A program made the position numbers and the translations under genes. Shown piece by piece: positions 1-64,000 of a stretch of 64,000 bases of DNA. The stretch comes from Monoplex corrugatus (Eukaryota; Mollusca; Gastropoda; Littorinimorpha; Ranellidae). Where the stretch lies: the NCBI GenBank assembly GCA_030674185.1, contig JAPXFY010000018.1:47949432-48013431 (forward strand), given 5' to 3'. Every line of letters begins with the position of its first letter. The first letter of the stretch is position 1. Under the pieces are notes generated by a model that saw nothing but the letters and a program-made list of their open reading frames with translations, made no database searches and was not told where the DNA came from.

Positions 1-488
1 ATTAACCTCCGGAAGAGAGTTCTTGAATGTCATACAGAAGTGATACTGTTGTACAGCTGTGAGGCATAGACAGTCAACACGCAAAGTCAAAACAAGATTG
101 AGGCAACTGAAATGTGGTTTCTAAAAAGAATATTGAGAGTTTCATGGACAGCAATGAAAACAAATGAGACAGTCTTGAACGCTGAAGGAGGCAGACACAA
201 GAAGAACATCAATAAAGATTAAGAAAAGACAAACAACATTTACACGTCATTTTATGACTGTAATGAGGCAAGCGAAATCAGAGCACCTGGGGCAAGTGAA
301 ATTAGAGCACCTGGTCACAACAGGAAAGCGAGCACCAGGTAGACCCAGGGAGAAAATATTGGACAGACATGCAGAGTGGCCGAGGACAGAGAGGGTGGGA
401 GATGTACTTGCAGCCACAAGAGACAGATTTGTTTGAAAGGCCATGATCGCCAATGCCATGCGGCAAGGGCACAAGATCATGATGATCA
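1..488 (+). mobile_element. decayed RTE-like LINE, 3' part of reverse transcriptase
   Basis: The plus strand translates in broken frames to the same C-terminal reverse-transcriptase tail as the better copy at 10766-11475: a region resembling RKRVLECY..LLY.CEA, then KIEA.EMWFLKRIL, then LEHLVTTGKRAPGRPREKILD. Frameshifts and in-frame stops (for example near 61-70 and 222) make it a fossil. It ends near 488 in GATCATGATGATCA, matching the short TGA-type repeat at the 3' end of other copies. Its 5' end lies outside the window. Assignment to an RTE-like clade is from memory of the tail sequence; it is certainly a non-LTR element. Confidence 0.75.
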
Positions 489-3400
489 CAGAAGATAAAA
501 CAGACATCTGATGCATTGAACACATGCAAAAAAGCTGACAAAATGATTATGAGAGCACTTGGGTAATAACTAATTGTATGTTTTCATATGAAGCCTAACT
601 GTACATATGCACAATTGAAATGTCCGCTCACTTTCAACTTTTAAAAGCAGAAAATTAACACTGTTGTTGCAAAACAGCTCATGGATCACTCAAAAGACAT
701 GCTGCAAACACATTCAAGCCATGAAAATGAAAATACTGTAAAAAAACAACAAACAAACAAAAAAACCATACTAGAACAGCATCCAGTCTTCTGTTCGTAA
801 CTTCACAACAGTCACAACATAATATTGTATTAATCTATTATTACTGCATCCTCTAAAAAGCAAAACACAGCATCAAACCATCTGTCATTTAAATAACCAA
901 ATGCCACACATGGCATCAGTTGAAGCTACGAAAATGAAACTATTGTAAGAACAGAAGACATACTAGAACAGCAACCAGTCATCTGTACATAACTTCACAA
1001 CAGTCACAACTTAATATTGTATTGATCAGTAATTACTGCATCCTATAAAAAGCAAAACATGGCATCAAACCATCTGTCATTTGAAATCACCGAATGCCAC
1101 ACATGACATCAGTTTTTTTTTAACTAGTGAACTGCGGTTTGCTAAATTCAACATTGATCTCTTAAGTACATAACTTCACAACATTCTGCAAGAGAGTTTT
1201 CCTTTTCTTCAAGAGAACAGTAATTATATTGACTAATTTCCACAAAAACTTGGGTACAACTACAAGAGCTCAAGGGATTGTATCAGCATGTTCTGAATAC
1301 ATCCGAGCTTGATAAGGTTGATACATGAGGGGGGAAGTTGGCTACTGATACATGATGGAGAAACTCAGAAAGGCCAGCTATTCTACAGAATGTTCATAAC
1401 TTAACAGTTCATAACTTCAAGACAGTCACAACTAACTATTGTACTACATTGTTCTTCTAATCTAATAAGGAAAACATGGCATCAAACCACCTACATCTGA
1501 AATACTAAGAACCAAATGTCATGAATCACAATTACTTTCTTTCTAAATGAACTGACTTGCTAAATTCAGTAAAAGTTTCTTTAGTTTAGTTAGTACATAA
1601 CTTCACAACATTCTGAGAGGGAACAGATCTACCTTTTCTTAAAAAAACAAAAACAAAAAAAACCCCAGTAAATATATTGATACTTTTCACAAAAACAGGT
1701 ATTAAGAAGCTACAGAGATTTTCCATACTATCTGTATGTTTTGAATATATAAGCTACAGAGATTTTGCAGATCTGCATGCTTTGGATATATCTGGGATTG
1801 ATAAAAGTTATTTCAGAAAAAAAGCAACCTGTTCTATGAATTGTTCATAACTTCACATACAGTGAATGACATCTTTCACAATACTGCCGGCTAAAAAGTA
1901 TAATCCAATACTGTATAAATGAAATTATTTATTTAAAACAGTACCAATAGGCTATTAACAAACTACAGTCAATATCAGGTGTGTTTTTTTACTAGAACTA
2001 AGTAGAAGCATCCAAATATAATTTCTTTATTTGTTCATAACATCTCAACAGATAATTATACTACATATCTGCGCTAGATTATATACATCATGAATGCAAG
2101 CAGTTAGCAAATTCAAATCAAGTTTAACTAGGCATGAAGTATTTTATTCAAGAATTCTCAAAAATAACAGTGACCTGCACAAAGCATCATTTTAACCAGA
2201 TTCAACATCAGTACCATAAGATATGACATCAGTACCATATATTTAAAACTTCACATCACTACCATACGATATAACATCAGTACCATATAAACTTCACAAA
2301 ATCCAGGCCAAACAGCTGCTGATGTGATGTTATGTACATCATGAAAATCAAAAAAAGAACATAACACTCTCCGGAATCCATGAAAAGCCTGAAATATTTA
2401 TTGAAACAATCCAAGAAAGACAGCCTGTCAACAGAGCTCTTTTTGTTTTTTTAACATTAATCTTCATCAAAACTGCTTTTGTGTACGACTGGTTTGGTAT
2501 GATTTTCACAGAGCACTGTGACCTGTCAATAAGACCAGCTCATGCAGGGACCAAGTACCACTAATCTATGTTGTTGTTGTTTTTTATTAAGTTCATGAAT
2601 GTATTCAAGATAATTGTACATTTTCTACCTGTAGTAAATGAAAAATGAAGTCACAGGTGTACAGCACCATTACAACAACTGGACTGATCGGACCCCTTAG
2701 AAAACAGCAAAACAAACAGTAAACTGAATCTTGAACTAAGTCATCAAGTTCAAGAAGGCAGGCTAAATGGGCACTAAATTATCACTCAGTATATCATATA
2801 ACAATTACAAAAGGGCAGGAACCGACACTATATATAAATAGGAAAAAAGTGGCACTGGCCAGATTGTGTTGTACATAATGTGAGAAAATAATTCATGAAA
2901 AAAAAACGATATGGCTTTTTTTTCATGCTGCTCCACTGAGCAATTGTTGCTTCACCTTGAGAAAGGCAGAAAAAGCAAGATCAATAAAATGACTTATTAA
3001 AACTAAAAGCCGTCAGCATGTGAAAGCTGAAATGTCAGTCCACATGAAAAAAATAAGACATAATGCAGTGTTCATGACAGAAAACAAGCCTGTGCCATCC
3101 ATTTGCAGAAGTATAATGATAAGGGCTTTATACATTCAATTTAAAACTGAGCTGCTCCAAAACACTGAAGTTTCTTTTACATATTACCGTGTCACTAAAC
3201 AGACTGTTCACTCTTTTAAATGTCACTTAAATGAACTATGACAGTAATGTTTGTAAATAAACGAAAAAAAAACAACAACAAATTTTCTGAACAGTTATCA
3301 GTTGTTGTGGGGAAACATGTAATCAAGTGCAAAATTAATTATTCTTTCACATTAATGGTAATTTTATAGCTATTTTTGAATTATAGAGTATGTAGAGTTA

Positions 3401-3563
3401 GTTCTAAATTCAAGTGCATGCGGCACGTTCAACGCCATAGATATACATGGCAACCTCTGCCATTATGAACATGATGAAAATACATTAGATTCACTGTAAT
3501 AATAGAATAACGAAACAGTAACAATGAATAGTCAAATATTCACCTTCCATTGTCGACCGGTTT
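489..3563. other. noncoding flank or ARF intron, with local duplications
   Basis: AT-rich sequence with no supported exon. Between about 768 and 1640 a block is repeated: the segment around CATAACTTCACAACAGTCAC is followed by a GCATCAAACCATCTGTCATT segment near 780-900, again near 970-1085, and more diverged near 1390-1500. Around 2215-2290 a short unit with ATGACATCAGTACCATA occurs three times. If the ARF exon at 4935-5001 belongs to a gene continuing leftwards, this stretch would be part of its intron 1. None of the later ARF motifs (nucleotide-binding loop, WDVGGQ, NKQD) could be found in it. Confidence 0.5.
768..1640. repeat. local tandem duplication, unit about 190 bp plus larger period
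   Basis: Positions 768-955 and 956-1110 are near-copies (AGAACAGCA.CCAGTC then CATAACTTCACAACAGTCAC then GCATCAAACCATCTGTCATT). A third, more diverged copy starts near 1385. The following segment with TACATAACTTCACAACATTC also occurs twice (about 1165 and 1595), implying a second, larger duplication of about 430 bp. There is no coding potential. Confidence 0.6.
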
Positions 3564-3754
3564 TTAACCCTTTGACTCCCTTAACCTATCCATTAGCATC
3601 ATGTTTTGTCAACCATGACAGCAAAGCACATTTTAACCCTTTGACTCCCTTCCCTATCCACCAGCTTCTGGCAGGAAGTTGGTGGATAGGGTAAGGGAAT
3701 TGAAGGGTTAAATTTTTGCCGGTGGTGGATAGGATACGGGAGTCAAAGTGTTAA
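3564..3754. mobile_element. TTAA-flanked palindromic MITE-like element (copy 1)
   Basis: It begins TTAACCCTTTGACTCCC and ends with the inverted GGGAGTCAAAGTGTTAA. Nested inside, 3633-3711 is a second hairpin with the same ends, whose arms (CCCTATCCACCAGCTTC and its complement) meet at a short centre. TTAA ends followed by CCCTTTG resemble piggyBac-type termini, which insert at TTAA and duplicate it. No transposase is present, so this would be a non-autonomous element. Further copies lie at 15371, 15618, 16255 and 41105, with degraded copies near 49203 and 52425. Confidence 0.65.
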
Positions 3755-4934
3755 AAAACATACATTTCAACACAGGCCTACACAAACTGATACATGATCA
3801 CACACACACACACACATGCATGCACGCTCAGGAATTATCACATACACCACTACACATAATACACTCACACACACAAAAACACATACACAGACTGACACAC
3901 ATACATTATATACCCACTCATTCACATACACACTAATTACAGTGGAGCAAGTTTTCAAAGCAGATCTAATTTCTAAATGAAGAGACTTGACACTGAATGC
4001 CTAATGTGGACAGGGAGTTCTTTCCATACTGTTTGAACTTCCAAAGCAAATCTGTATTGCAGTACACAACGTGCTGGAATCAGAAGACGGGCAAAGTTTT
4101 TTCATGTCCTGTAGGGCCTGCATATATTATGACCCTATTCCAGAGACAGATGCAAAGCATAATGAAGAGTTCCTAATTATGGGCCAACAAAATGTTTTGC
4201 CTAGCCTAACTGGTATCACAAGAAAACATTCTTAAGTAACAATCATACACAACAGACTCGCTTACGTTCCTTACACTTTACACTTAACACATCAGAGGTG
4301 GTTCATCACATACCATAATTATAGTGACCATTCTCAAAGCCAAAGGGGAAAATGTAAAATTTACCACCCCATATTCACCTGGCGCATCTTTTTCAGGATA
4401 TGGCTGTTTCATACAAATCCCACCACAGAATTTCAATGATAAAATCTGGTATGCTGAACTAATAAAATGGTGAGTGAAGGAATAGGGCTAATGCCTAGGC
4501 CTAATGTTGTGTCCAATCACTGCTGCTGAGGGAGGTAAGTAGAACATCCTTTTCCAATGCGCTGAAAAGTGGGGTGGAAAAGTTTTCATCTGCCTCAAAG
4601 ACAATTTCTCTCTCCTTCTCCCATCTTCTGATCTAGAATTAGAAATCAAATCGGCGTTTTCTGTTCCACAGTTACAGTAACAGTTGCTAGGTCACAGCGT
4701 AACCGCCGTTACGTTAGTTTATAGTTAGGCCTAAATCGTAAAAATGTTATTTTCAAACCAAACGTTTATCAGATTTCGTCTACAAAACAGTTTAGGAGAA
4801 CTAATCTCAGACTATTTCTAATAATTCTTAGCAAATTCGCTTGTTTACACGTCTGAAAATGCAGATAAAGATTGTGACTACAGACAAGTATTGAAGACTC
4901 GTCTGGAGGTAGGGGAAGGAGGATTGAAACTTAC
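3755..4934. other. noncoding sequence left of ARF exon 1
   Basis: Contains a short imperfect CA-rich stretch (about 3798-3925) and otherwise unique sequence. On the minus strand a 43-codon open stretch follows an AG near 4634 and ends in a stop near 4504 (residues include RRWEKEREIVFEADENFSTP). It does not match ARF and has no recognisable partner exon, so I do not call it a gene. Most probably intron 1 of the ARF gene. Confidence 0.45.
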
Positions 4935-5001
4935 CCATGAGAATTCTCATCTGCTTCTTGCCAAACATTCTGGAGAAAAGGCCTGATATTGTCAAACCCA
5001 T
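4935..5001 (-). CDS. ARF4/5-like: ADP-ribosylation factor, first coding exon (class II ARF4/5-like), partial
   Basis: Read on the minus strand from the ATG at 5001, the exon encodes 22 residues, MGLTISGLFSRMFGKKQM then RILM, and one base of the next codon (Val expected), followed by a consensus GTAAGT donor at 4934-4929. This is the N-terminal amphipathic helix of an ARF small GTPase: Gly2 is the myristoylation site, LFSR.FGKK is diagnostic, and the MGLTIS start is typical of ARF4/5 rather than ARF1-3 (MGNIF). ARFs recruit coat proteins and lipid-modifying enzymes to Golgi membranes in the GTP form. The exon ends just before the conserved V-G-L-D-A-A-G-K-T nucleotide-binding loop, a plausible intron position. 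The A at -3 and G at +4 make a good initiation context. The other exons are outside the window. The gene is transcribed away from FBXL13, so the two form a divergent pair. Confidence 0.9.
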
Positions 5002-5131
5002 TTTGTACTTTGCCTTAAGTTTCTAACAGTTAACAATTCTGCAAGACGCAAAAACGTAGCCTGTCACAAATGAGCCTGTTTTTTCGGTATTTCACTGCTT
5101 GCCACGTCAATTTTGCCAGCTTCTTTATCTG

Positions 5132-5139
5132 TGACGTCA
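5132..5139. promoter_or_regulatory. perfect CRE palindrome (TGACGTCA)
   Basis: An exact 8-bp cAMP-response element, 131 bp upstream of the ARF start codon on the minus strand. A partial site (TTACGTCAGCTGAC) lies at about 5310. CRE palindromes near -100 are common in housekeeping-type promoters bound by CREB/ATF factors. The site is seen directly; its function is inferred. Confidence 0.55.
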
Positions 5140-5423
5140 GACAAACATGGGTATTCTGGGTCGATAGGACTTAACGCCAAAATCATAACCAACAAATAAA
5201 ACAGAACGGAATCGACCTAATGTTTTTGTGGAATTAATGCTATGATTTTGCATAAAAACAGCGAAGCAGGCGGAAATGATCATATATTTTATGCAGGAGA
5301 TGTTGCAATTACGTCAGCTGACAGCCAAAATAAAACATCAGATATCAGAACGCGAGCGTGTGAGTGTGTACATATATGCATATGAGACAAATTCTGTGTG
5401 GTGTATGGTGATAGCCTAGTGGT

Positions 5424-5499
5424 TGTAGTAGAAGTAGTAGTTGTAGTAGCAGCAGCAGCAGTAGCAGTAGTAGTAGTAGTGTATGTTTTGTGTGCATGC

Positions 5500-5530
<31 letters not shown>

Positions 5531-5553
5531 CGTGCGTGCGTGTGTGTGTGTGT

Positions 5554-5600
<47 letters not shown>
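5424..5600. repeat. (GTA/GCA)n trinucleotide and (TG)n microsatellite
   Basis: A GTAGTAGCAGCAGCA-type trinucleotide run to about 5480 is followed by an interrupted (TG)n/(TGCG)n run to about 5600. Long Val/Cys or Thr/His reading frames across it are repeat artefacts. Confidence 0.9.
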
Positions 5601-5603
<3 letters not shown>

Positions 5604-5966
5604 ACGCGCGCATTAACAGGATCTTTGATCAAACTTGCACAACGAAAGTCTTTTCTCCCACTGGACGAAGTAGCGTGGAAGTTTTAGTCTTTTTCTTCTA
5701 ATTTTTGTATTTGGTACTTATTCGTTTGTGATCTTACGTATACACTTGACAAAGGCCAGTTGGCCGAAAATTTGCACCTGTCTTGTCTGGTTGTATTGAA
5801 TACGCGTTCTGATTCTATTTTCGTGTTTGTTTGTTTTTCTGGTTCCTATTTGCTTGAACGCGGGCAGTCGCCCTTGTTTTGGATCGCACAACTAAGACAA
5901 CAATTTTGTAAAGTAACATGTCAAACAGAGGATTTGTCGGTACGTATAAATGTTGAACTGATCCGG

Positions 5967-6085
5967 TAACACCATCAGAATAATTGGAAAACGAGGAGGG
6001 GGAGGAAACAAGCCAAATTTCATGTTGCCGACTGGGATTGAACTCAAGACACGAGATTTCTGAGTCTACAGTTCCATCACAAAAA
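5967..6085 (-). mobile_element. SINE-like fragment with B-box (minus strand)
   Basis: On the minus strand GAGTTCAATCCC (plus 6034-6045) resembles a tRNA B-box (GGTTCRANNCC). The flanking text is shared with 39225-39455 and, more weakly, with about 7468-7490 and 41345-41390. The A-box is degenerate. Diverged and probably dead. Confidence 0.35.
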
Positions 6086-6413
6086 AAATAACAAAAACAA
6101 AAAACAAAAAAAAACAAAAACAACCAGCTCGCCGTTGACGAATTTCATTTTATGTTACATCACAGTTGGTGTGTTCCCTTCCGGTAAAAAGAACTATTTC
6201 AGTCCTCATTACTGACCTCAATAGTATAATGTTTAGCAAAACAACTTTTCCTTATAAATTTCTAATTTTATCGTCAGTTCAGCAGCCATATTTTAATGAC
6301 AGTATAATTCATTAATTTTATAATCAGATATTTGTAGTCGATTGTTCGTTCTCAATCTCTTCCAGATTTTTGTGTTCGCGCGACTTCGGATTTTTCCGTG
6401 AAAATACGGAGCG

Positions 6414-6419
6414 GTTGCT
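6414..6419 (-). promoter_or_regulatory. RFX / X-box half-site upstream of FBXL13
   Basis: GTTGCT on the plus strand (AGCAAC on the minus strand) fits one arm of the X-box (GTNRCC..RGYAAC) and lies 94 bp before the start codon, the usual distance for ciliary-gene X-boxes. The opposite arm (TTCAAC at 6423-6428) is poor, so this is a half-site at best. Confidence 0.3.
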
Positions 6420-6432
6420 ACCTTCAACAAAT

Positions 6433-6465
6433 ATGGCTGCTCCCTCGTTAGTGCAACAAAAGTAA
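6433..6465 (+). CDS. upstream ORF in FBXL13 leader, 10 codons
   Basis: ATG at 6433 opens a 10-codon frame (MAAPSLVQQK) ending in TAA at 6463-6465, 75 bp before and in the same frame as the FBXL13 ATG. If transcription starts upstream of 6433 it could reduce initiation at the main start. It is also possible that the site lies outside the mRNA. A second minimal one (ATG TTA TAA) follows at 6468-6476. Confidence 0.3.
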   Translation: MAAPSLVQQK

Positions 6466-6507
6466 ATGTTATAAAGACCCATTATCTGGTCTGTGTAAAC
6501 AATCATA

Positions 6508-61417
<54,910 letters not shown>

Positions 61418-63675
61418 GCAGTTGATCTGTAACTTCTCTTTGGTATTATGTCTATAGATGACGTCAAAATCTGTGATTTCTTACTCCATTTTGATGTAGC
61501 CTATATGTCATGGAGTAAAATTGATGAAGGATCATGAGCTTTAAAACATTCCTTTTTCCTAAAGGAAGGGGCTTGGGGGAGGGGTAAAAAGAAGGGAAGG
61601 GGTTGAAGTTTGTCAAGACAAAAACTGTTCGTAGTCTCCCTTCCCTTTCTGTTCCCCTGCGTACCTTTTTCGTCAGTTCTCATTTAGCAAGAAAAAGAGC
61701 AAATTGTGATTGGTATTGTTATTCTGTTAAGTGCTGCTGATGTGTGTTGATTATGTTTGTTTGGTCAGGAATGTGAAATATAAACTTGTGACTGTAGCAA
61801 CAAAAACAAAACAAAGCAGAACAAAACAAAAAAGGAAGAATTTCAGTGCTAGATCACTTGCCAATGTAACAAAGATTAGCATCGCCATCCATTCCAACTT
61901 TGTGTGAATATTAGTAGCCATAGAGATGTTCACAATATGACTTTTTCATTCTGTTTCTGATGTGCATTCCCATTCATGAAAGGACACCTGACATGAAAAG
62001 CCATTTTCATTAGGTTCCAAGAGTGTATGATCAGTACAGGTTATATTGTGCTATTTACACATCTTTACAAAGCTTAGCTCAATGAAAAGTAAAATTGATA
62101 AAATTTAGATATGATTACCTTAGCTTGGGGTAAAGTTTAAAGGGCTTTATAATGTTTACATGTTTTCTTCATGTGGTGATATGGACATGGTTTGATGGGT
62201 TGGATTTGTTTCTGAGTGATATTATTGCTGTCTGTACATATGTGGATATAAATCTGCATGCATACATTTAATGTGTGTGTGAATGTGTGTGTGTGTGAAT
62301 GAGTGACTGAACGAGAGAAACAGACAGACAGACAGAGAGAAAGACAGAGGCATTTGCAGATGTACACTATTCATTCTTTAACTGCTGATCGGACAAACTG
62401 TTCAAAGTTACTTTTCAAAGGAGGATAAAACTCAAAACGGTAATTTGTTTCTGAGATCTGCATTTTATATGTGATGGTATATGCATATACACTTTGGGTT
62501 GTTGGATTTTTTGACTACACAAAGAGATATGGTTTGTGAACTCTAAACTGATTAGAAATTCAAAAGCTTGTTTAGTTGATATCTGTTGTGAGTTCTGACT
62601 GTGTATGTGTATTTTATTTATTCCATTTGTCTTTGAGTTGAGCTTCGATGTGATTACATAAATTTTATTTCATGGATCAGAGATTTGTTCCAATATCTTT
62701 ATTATTGTTTACACTTGTTTATACAAATGCTGCTTTTGAAATTTGTTTGGATTTGTGCCTTTTTTTAGATGCTGTTTTTATGTTTTGAAATGGTGTTTTT
62801 ATTTTGAAAGGGTGTTTCATTTTTTATTAAGTTTTAGCTTTAAATTATCAGCATTAACATTTTAGAACAGTGGGTGACTGCATGTTAAACGTTTGGTATG
62901 ATTGGTACAGAAATAGTTTTCATCAGCATTAAGTCTGTATCATGTATCTGAGTGACTCTTCTGCACCCCTTCTTGTTGTCATAATACGTATACATTATTG
63001 TTCAGTTTTATTAGTTTTACTACATATGGAACACCTAGCATTACATAGACTGTAAAGTATTATATTATACAGTATATATTATATTGGCCTTGCCTTGTAT
63101 AGTTAGAATATCATAATTCTGCAGTACTGTGATTTGAAGACTGATTCCAAAGCTCTTCTAGCATTGCTGTTATATATATAGTACATGTTTATGCATGTTT
63201 ACAGTCCGTTTTGTTTTTACATTTTCTTGTTTGCTTTTGTTTGTTTGTTTTGTCCTGATCAACACCATTGTCCATATTTGTCTGATATGTGGCTCCACAA
63301 GATTGCCAGTGATTTTAAGACTGATCTTTAACAGATTAAGTAAATCTGATTAAATGGAAGCAGTTGATGTATAAATTTGAACTGGAAGGACGTCTTCAAT
63401 GTAACTGAAATGAAAATGTAATTGTTTCAGTGATGTTTTTTTAGAGCTGTTCATGAGGTTTTTAGTCAAATGTGTGTCTAGACAGACAGTGACAGTTTGA
63501 GAAAATGTGTTTTCTAGGATATGATCGCCCACAATGTTTAAGGAAACAAGAAAAAGATATATGTTTTTACCATTTTGTCTGTTTTTCTTTTTTGAAAGTT
63601 TAGTCATCTCTGGTAATTTACACTGTGATATTGTTTAATGGTGTTTATACATGAATAAATCTGATGACAGTTCTG
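61418..63675 (+). other. FBXL13 3' untranslated region (inferred)
   Basis: AT-rich, with no open frame of interest. The first clear AATAAA after the stop is at 63654, so a 3' UTR of about 2.2 kb is likely unless a weaker signal (ATTAAA near 63348) is used. Confidence 0.5.
63654..63659 (+). terminator. candidate polyadenylation signal AATAAA
   Basis: AATAAA followed within 30 bases by a GTTCTGTTGTCTTTAC T/G-rich stretch, the usual downstream element. It is the first canonical hexamer after the FBXL13 stop codon. Confidence 0.5.
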
Positions 63676-63867
63676 TTGTCTTTACTTTTTTCTTGTTTCT
63701 CAATTTTAGTGTATATGTGAAGTTGTCCGAGTATGTGAAATAAGAAACACTGACATCTCCTCACGTCCATAACAGCAAGTAGCCACAAAAATAAGATGCC
63801 AGTTTTTGTTTTTTTTAAAGCGGAGTGGTCAAGTTTGAGAATCACATTATGTGCAAAGGTTTATCCG

Positions 63868-63945
63868 CATGTAGCATTCTTACCAACAAATGCCTATCAA
63901 TTAGAAGTAGGAAGAGAGTTCTTGAATGTTATATGGAAGCTACCT
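63868..63945 (+). mobile_element. short RTE-like LINE fragment
   Basis: AGCATTCTTACCAACAAATG, then CCTATCAATTAGAAGTAGGA and AGAGAGTTCTTGAATGTTAT match 10985-11050 of the better copy. Homology stops near 63945 and the following bases are unrelated within the window. Confidence 0.65.
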
Positions 63946-64000
63946 CTGAAATCCATAGTGGAGGAATACAAAGTTGGAAAAGCAAGACTGTTGAGCATGC

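Larger units (their letters stand above)
5002..6507. promoter_or_regulatory. divergent ARF / FBXL13 intergenic promoter region
   Basis: About 1.5 kb separates the two start codons. The ARF-proximal part (about 5030-5330) is less AT-rich and carries CRE-type sites. The middle holds trinucleotide and TG microsatellites (5424-5600), and the FBXL13-proximal part (about 6340-6507) has CG dinucleotides and an RFX-type half-site. No TATA box is obvious at a sensible distance on either side. Transcription starts cannot be placed from sequence alone. Confidence 0.55.

Noticed and set aside
4504..4634. 43-codon minus-strand frame (RRWEKEREIVFEADENFSTP) as an ARF or separate exon
   Set aside because: It does not match any ARF segment, has no recognisable partner exon or family, and the length is within chance expectation.
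6414..6428. A full RFX X-box (GTTGCT-ACC-TTCAAC)
   Set aside because: The second arm does not fit RGYAAC well; only the half-site is reported.

Overview
This window is eukaryotic, animal-type nuclear DNA. It is AT-leaning, with long introns full of (CA)n/(TG)n microsatellites, minisatellites, tRNA-derived SINE-like repeats, 5'-truncated LINEs and small palindromic elements flanked by TTAA. No database could be searched. The repeat style, especially a SINE body containing a GCACATTAAAGATCCTGTA-like segment that I associate with gastropod genomes, suggests a marine mollusc, probably a gastropod. That placement is inference.

Two protein-coding genes are supported, arranged head to head. On the minus strand, 4935-5001 is the first coding exon of an ADP-ribosylation factor (class II, ARF4/5-like); the rest of that gene must lie left of the window. 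On the plus strand, almost everything from 6508 to 61417 is one gene that I assembled by hand into 21 coding exons (2,325 nt, 774 residues plus stop). It is an F-box and leucine-rich-repeat protein of the FBXL13 / DRC6 type, a subunit of the dynein regulatory complex (nexin link) of motile cilia. All 20 junctions keep the reading frame, every intron starts GT and ends AG, and the protein runs from an N-terminal helical region through an F-box to about 16 LRRs and a Tyr-rich tail. The roughly 1.5 kb between the two start codons holds both promoters, including a perfect CRE palindrome on the ARF side and an RFX half-site plus a short uORF on the FBXL13 side.

Layout: 1-488, decayed LINE 3' end; 489-4934, ARF intron 1 or flank, with local duplications and a TTAA palindromic element; 5002-6507, divergent promoter region; 6586-12067, intron 1 with a duplicated ~0.6 kb block, a TTAA element, an L2/CR1-like LINE and an RTE-like LINE meeting head to head; 12068-20157, exons 2-7 with SINEs and a cluster of TTAA hairpins; 20158-36235, 16-kb intron 7 with a 2.4-kb 25-bp minisatellite and a 47-bp minisatellite; 36236-38010, exons 8-10 (F-box); 38011-46986, intron 10 with an RTE-like insertion bounded by a 12-bp target-site duplication and a 46-bp x 20 array; 46987-61417, exons 11-21 (LRRs), where introns 15 and 16 contain duplicated pieces of neighbouring exons; 61418-64000, 3' UTR and flank.

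I found no new multi-gene system. The most interesting signals sit inside the FBXL13 gene: a roughly 95-copy array carrying a forkhead-consensus motif in a ciliary gene intron, arrays of duplicated splice acceptors, and an F-box exon that can be skipped in frame and sits just downstream of a long UG tract.
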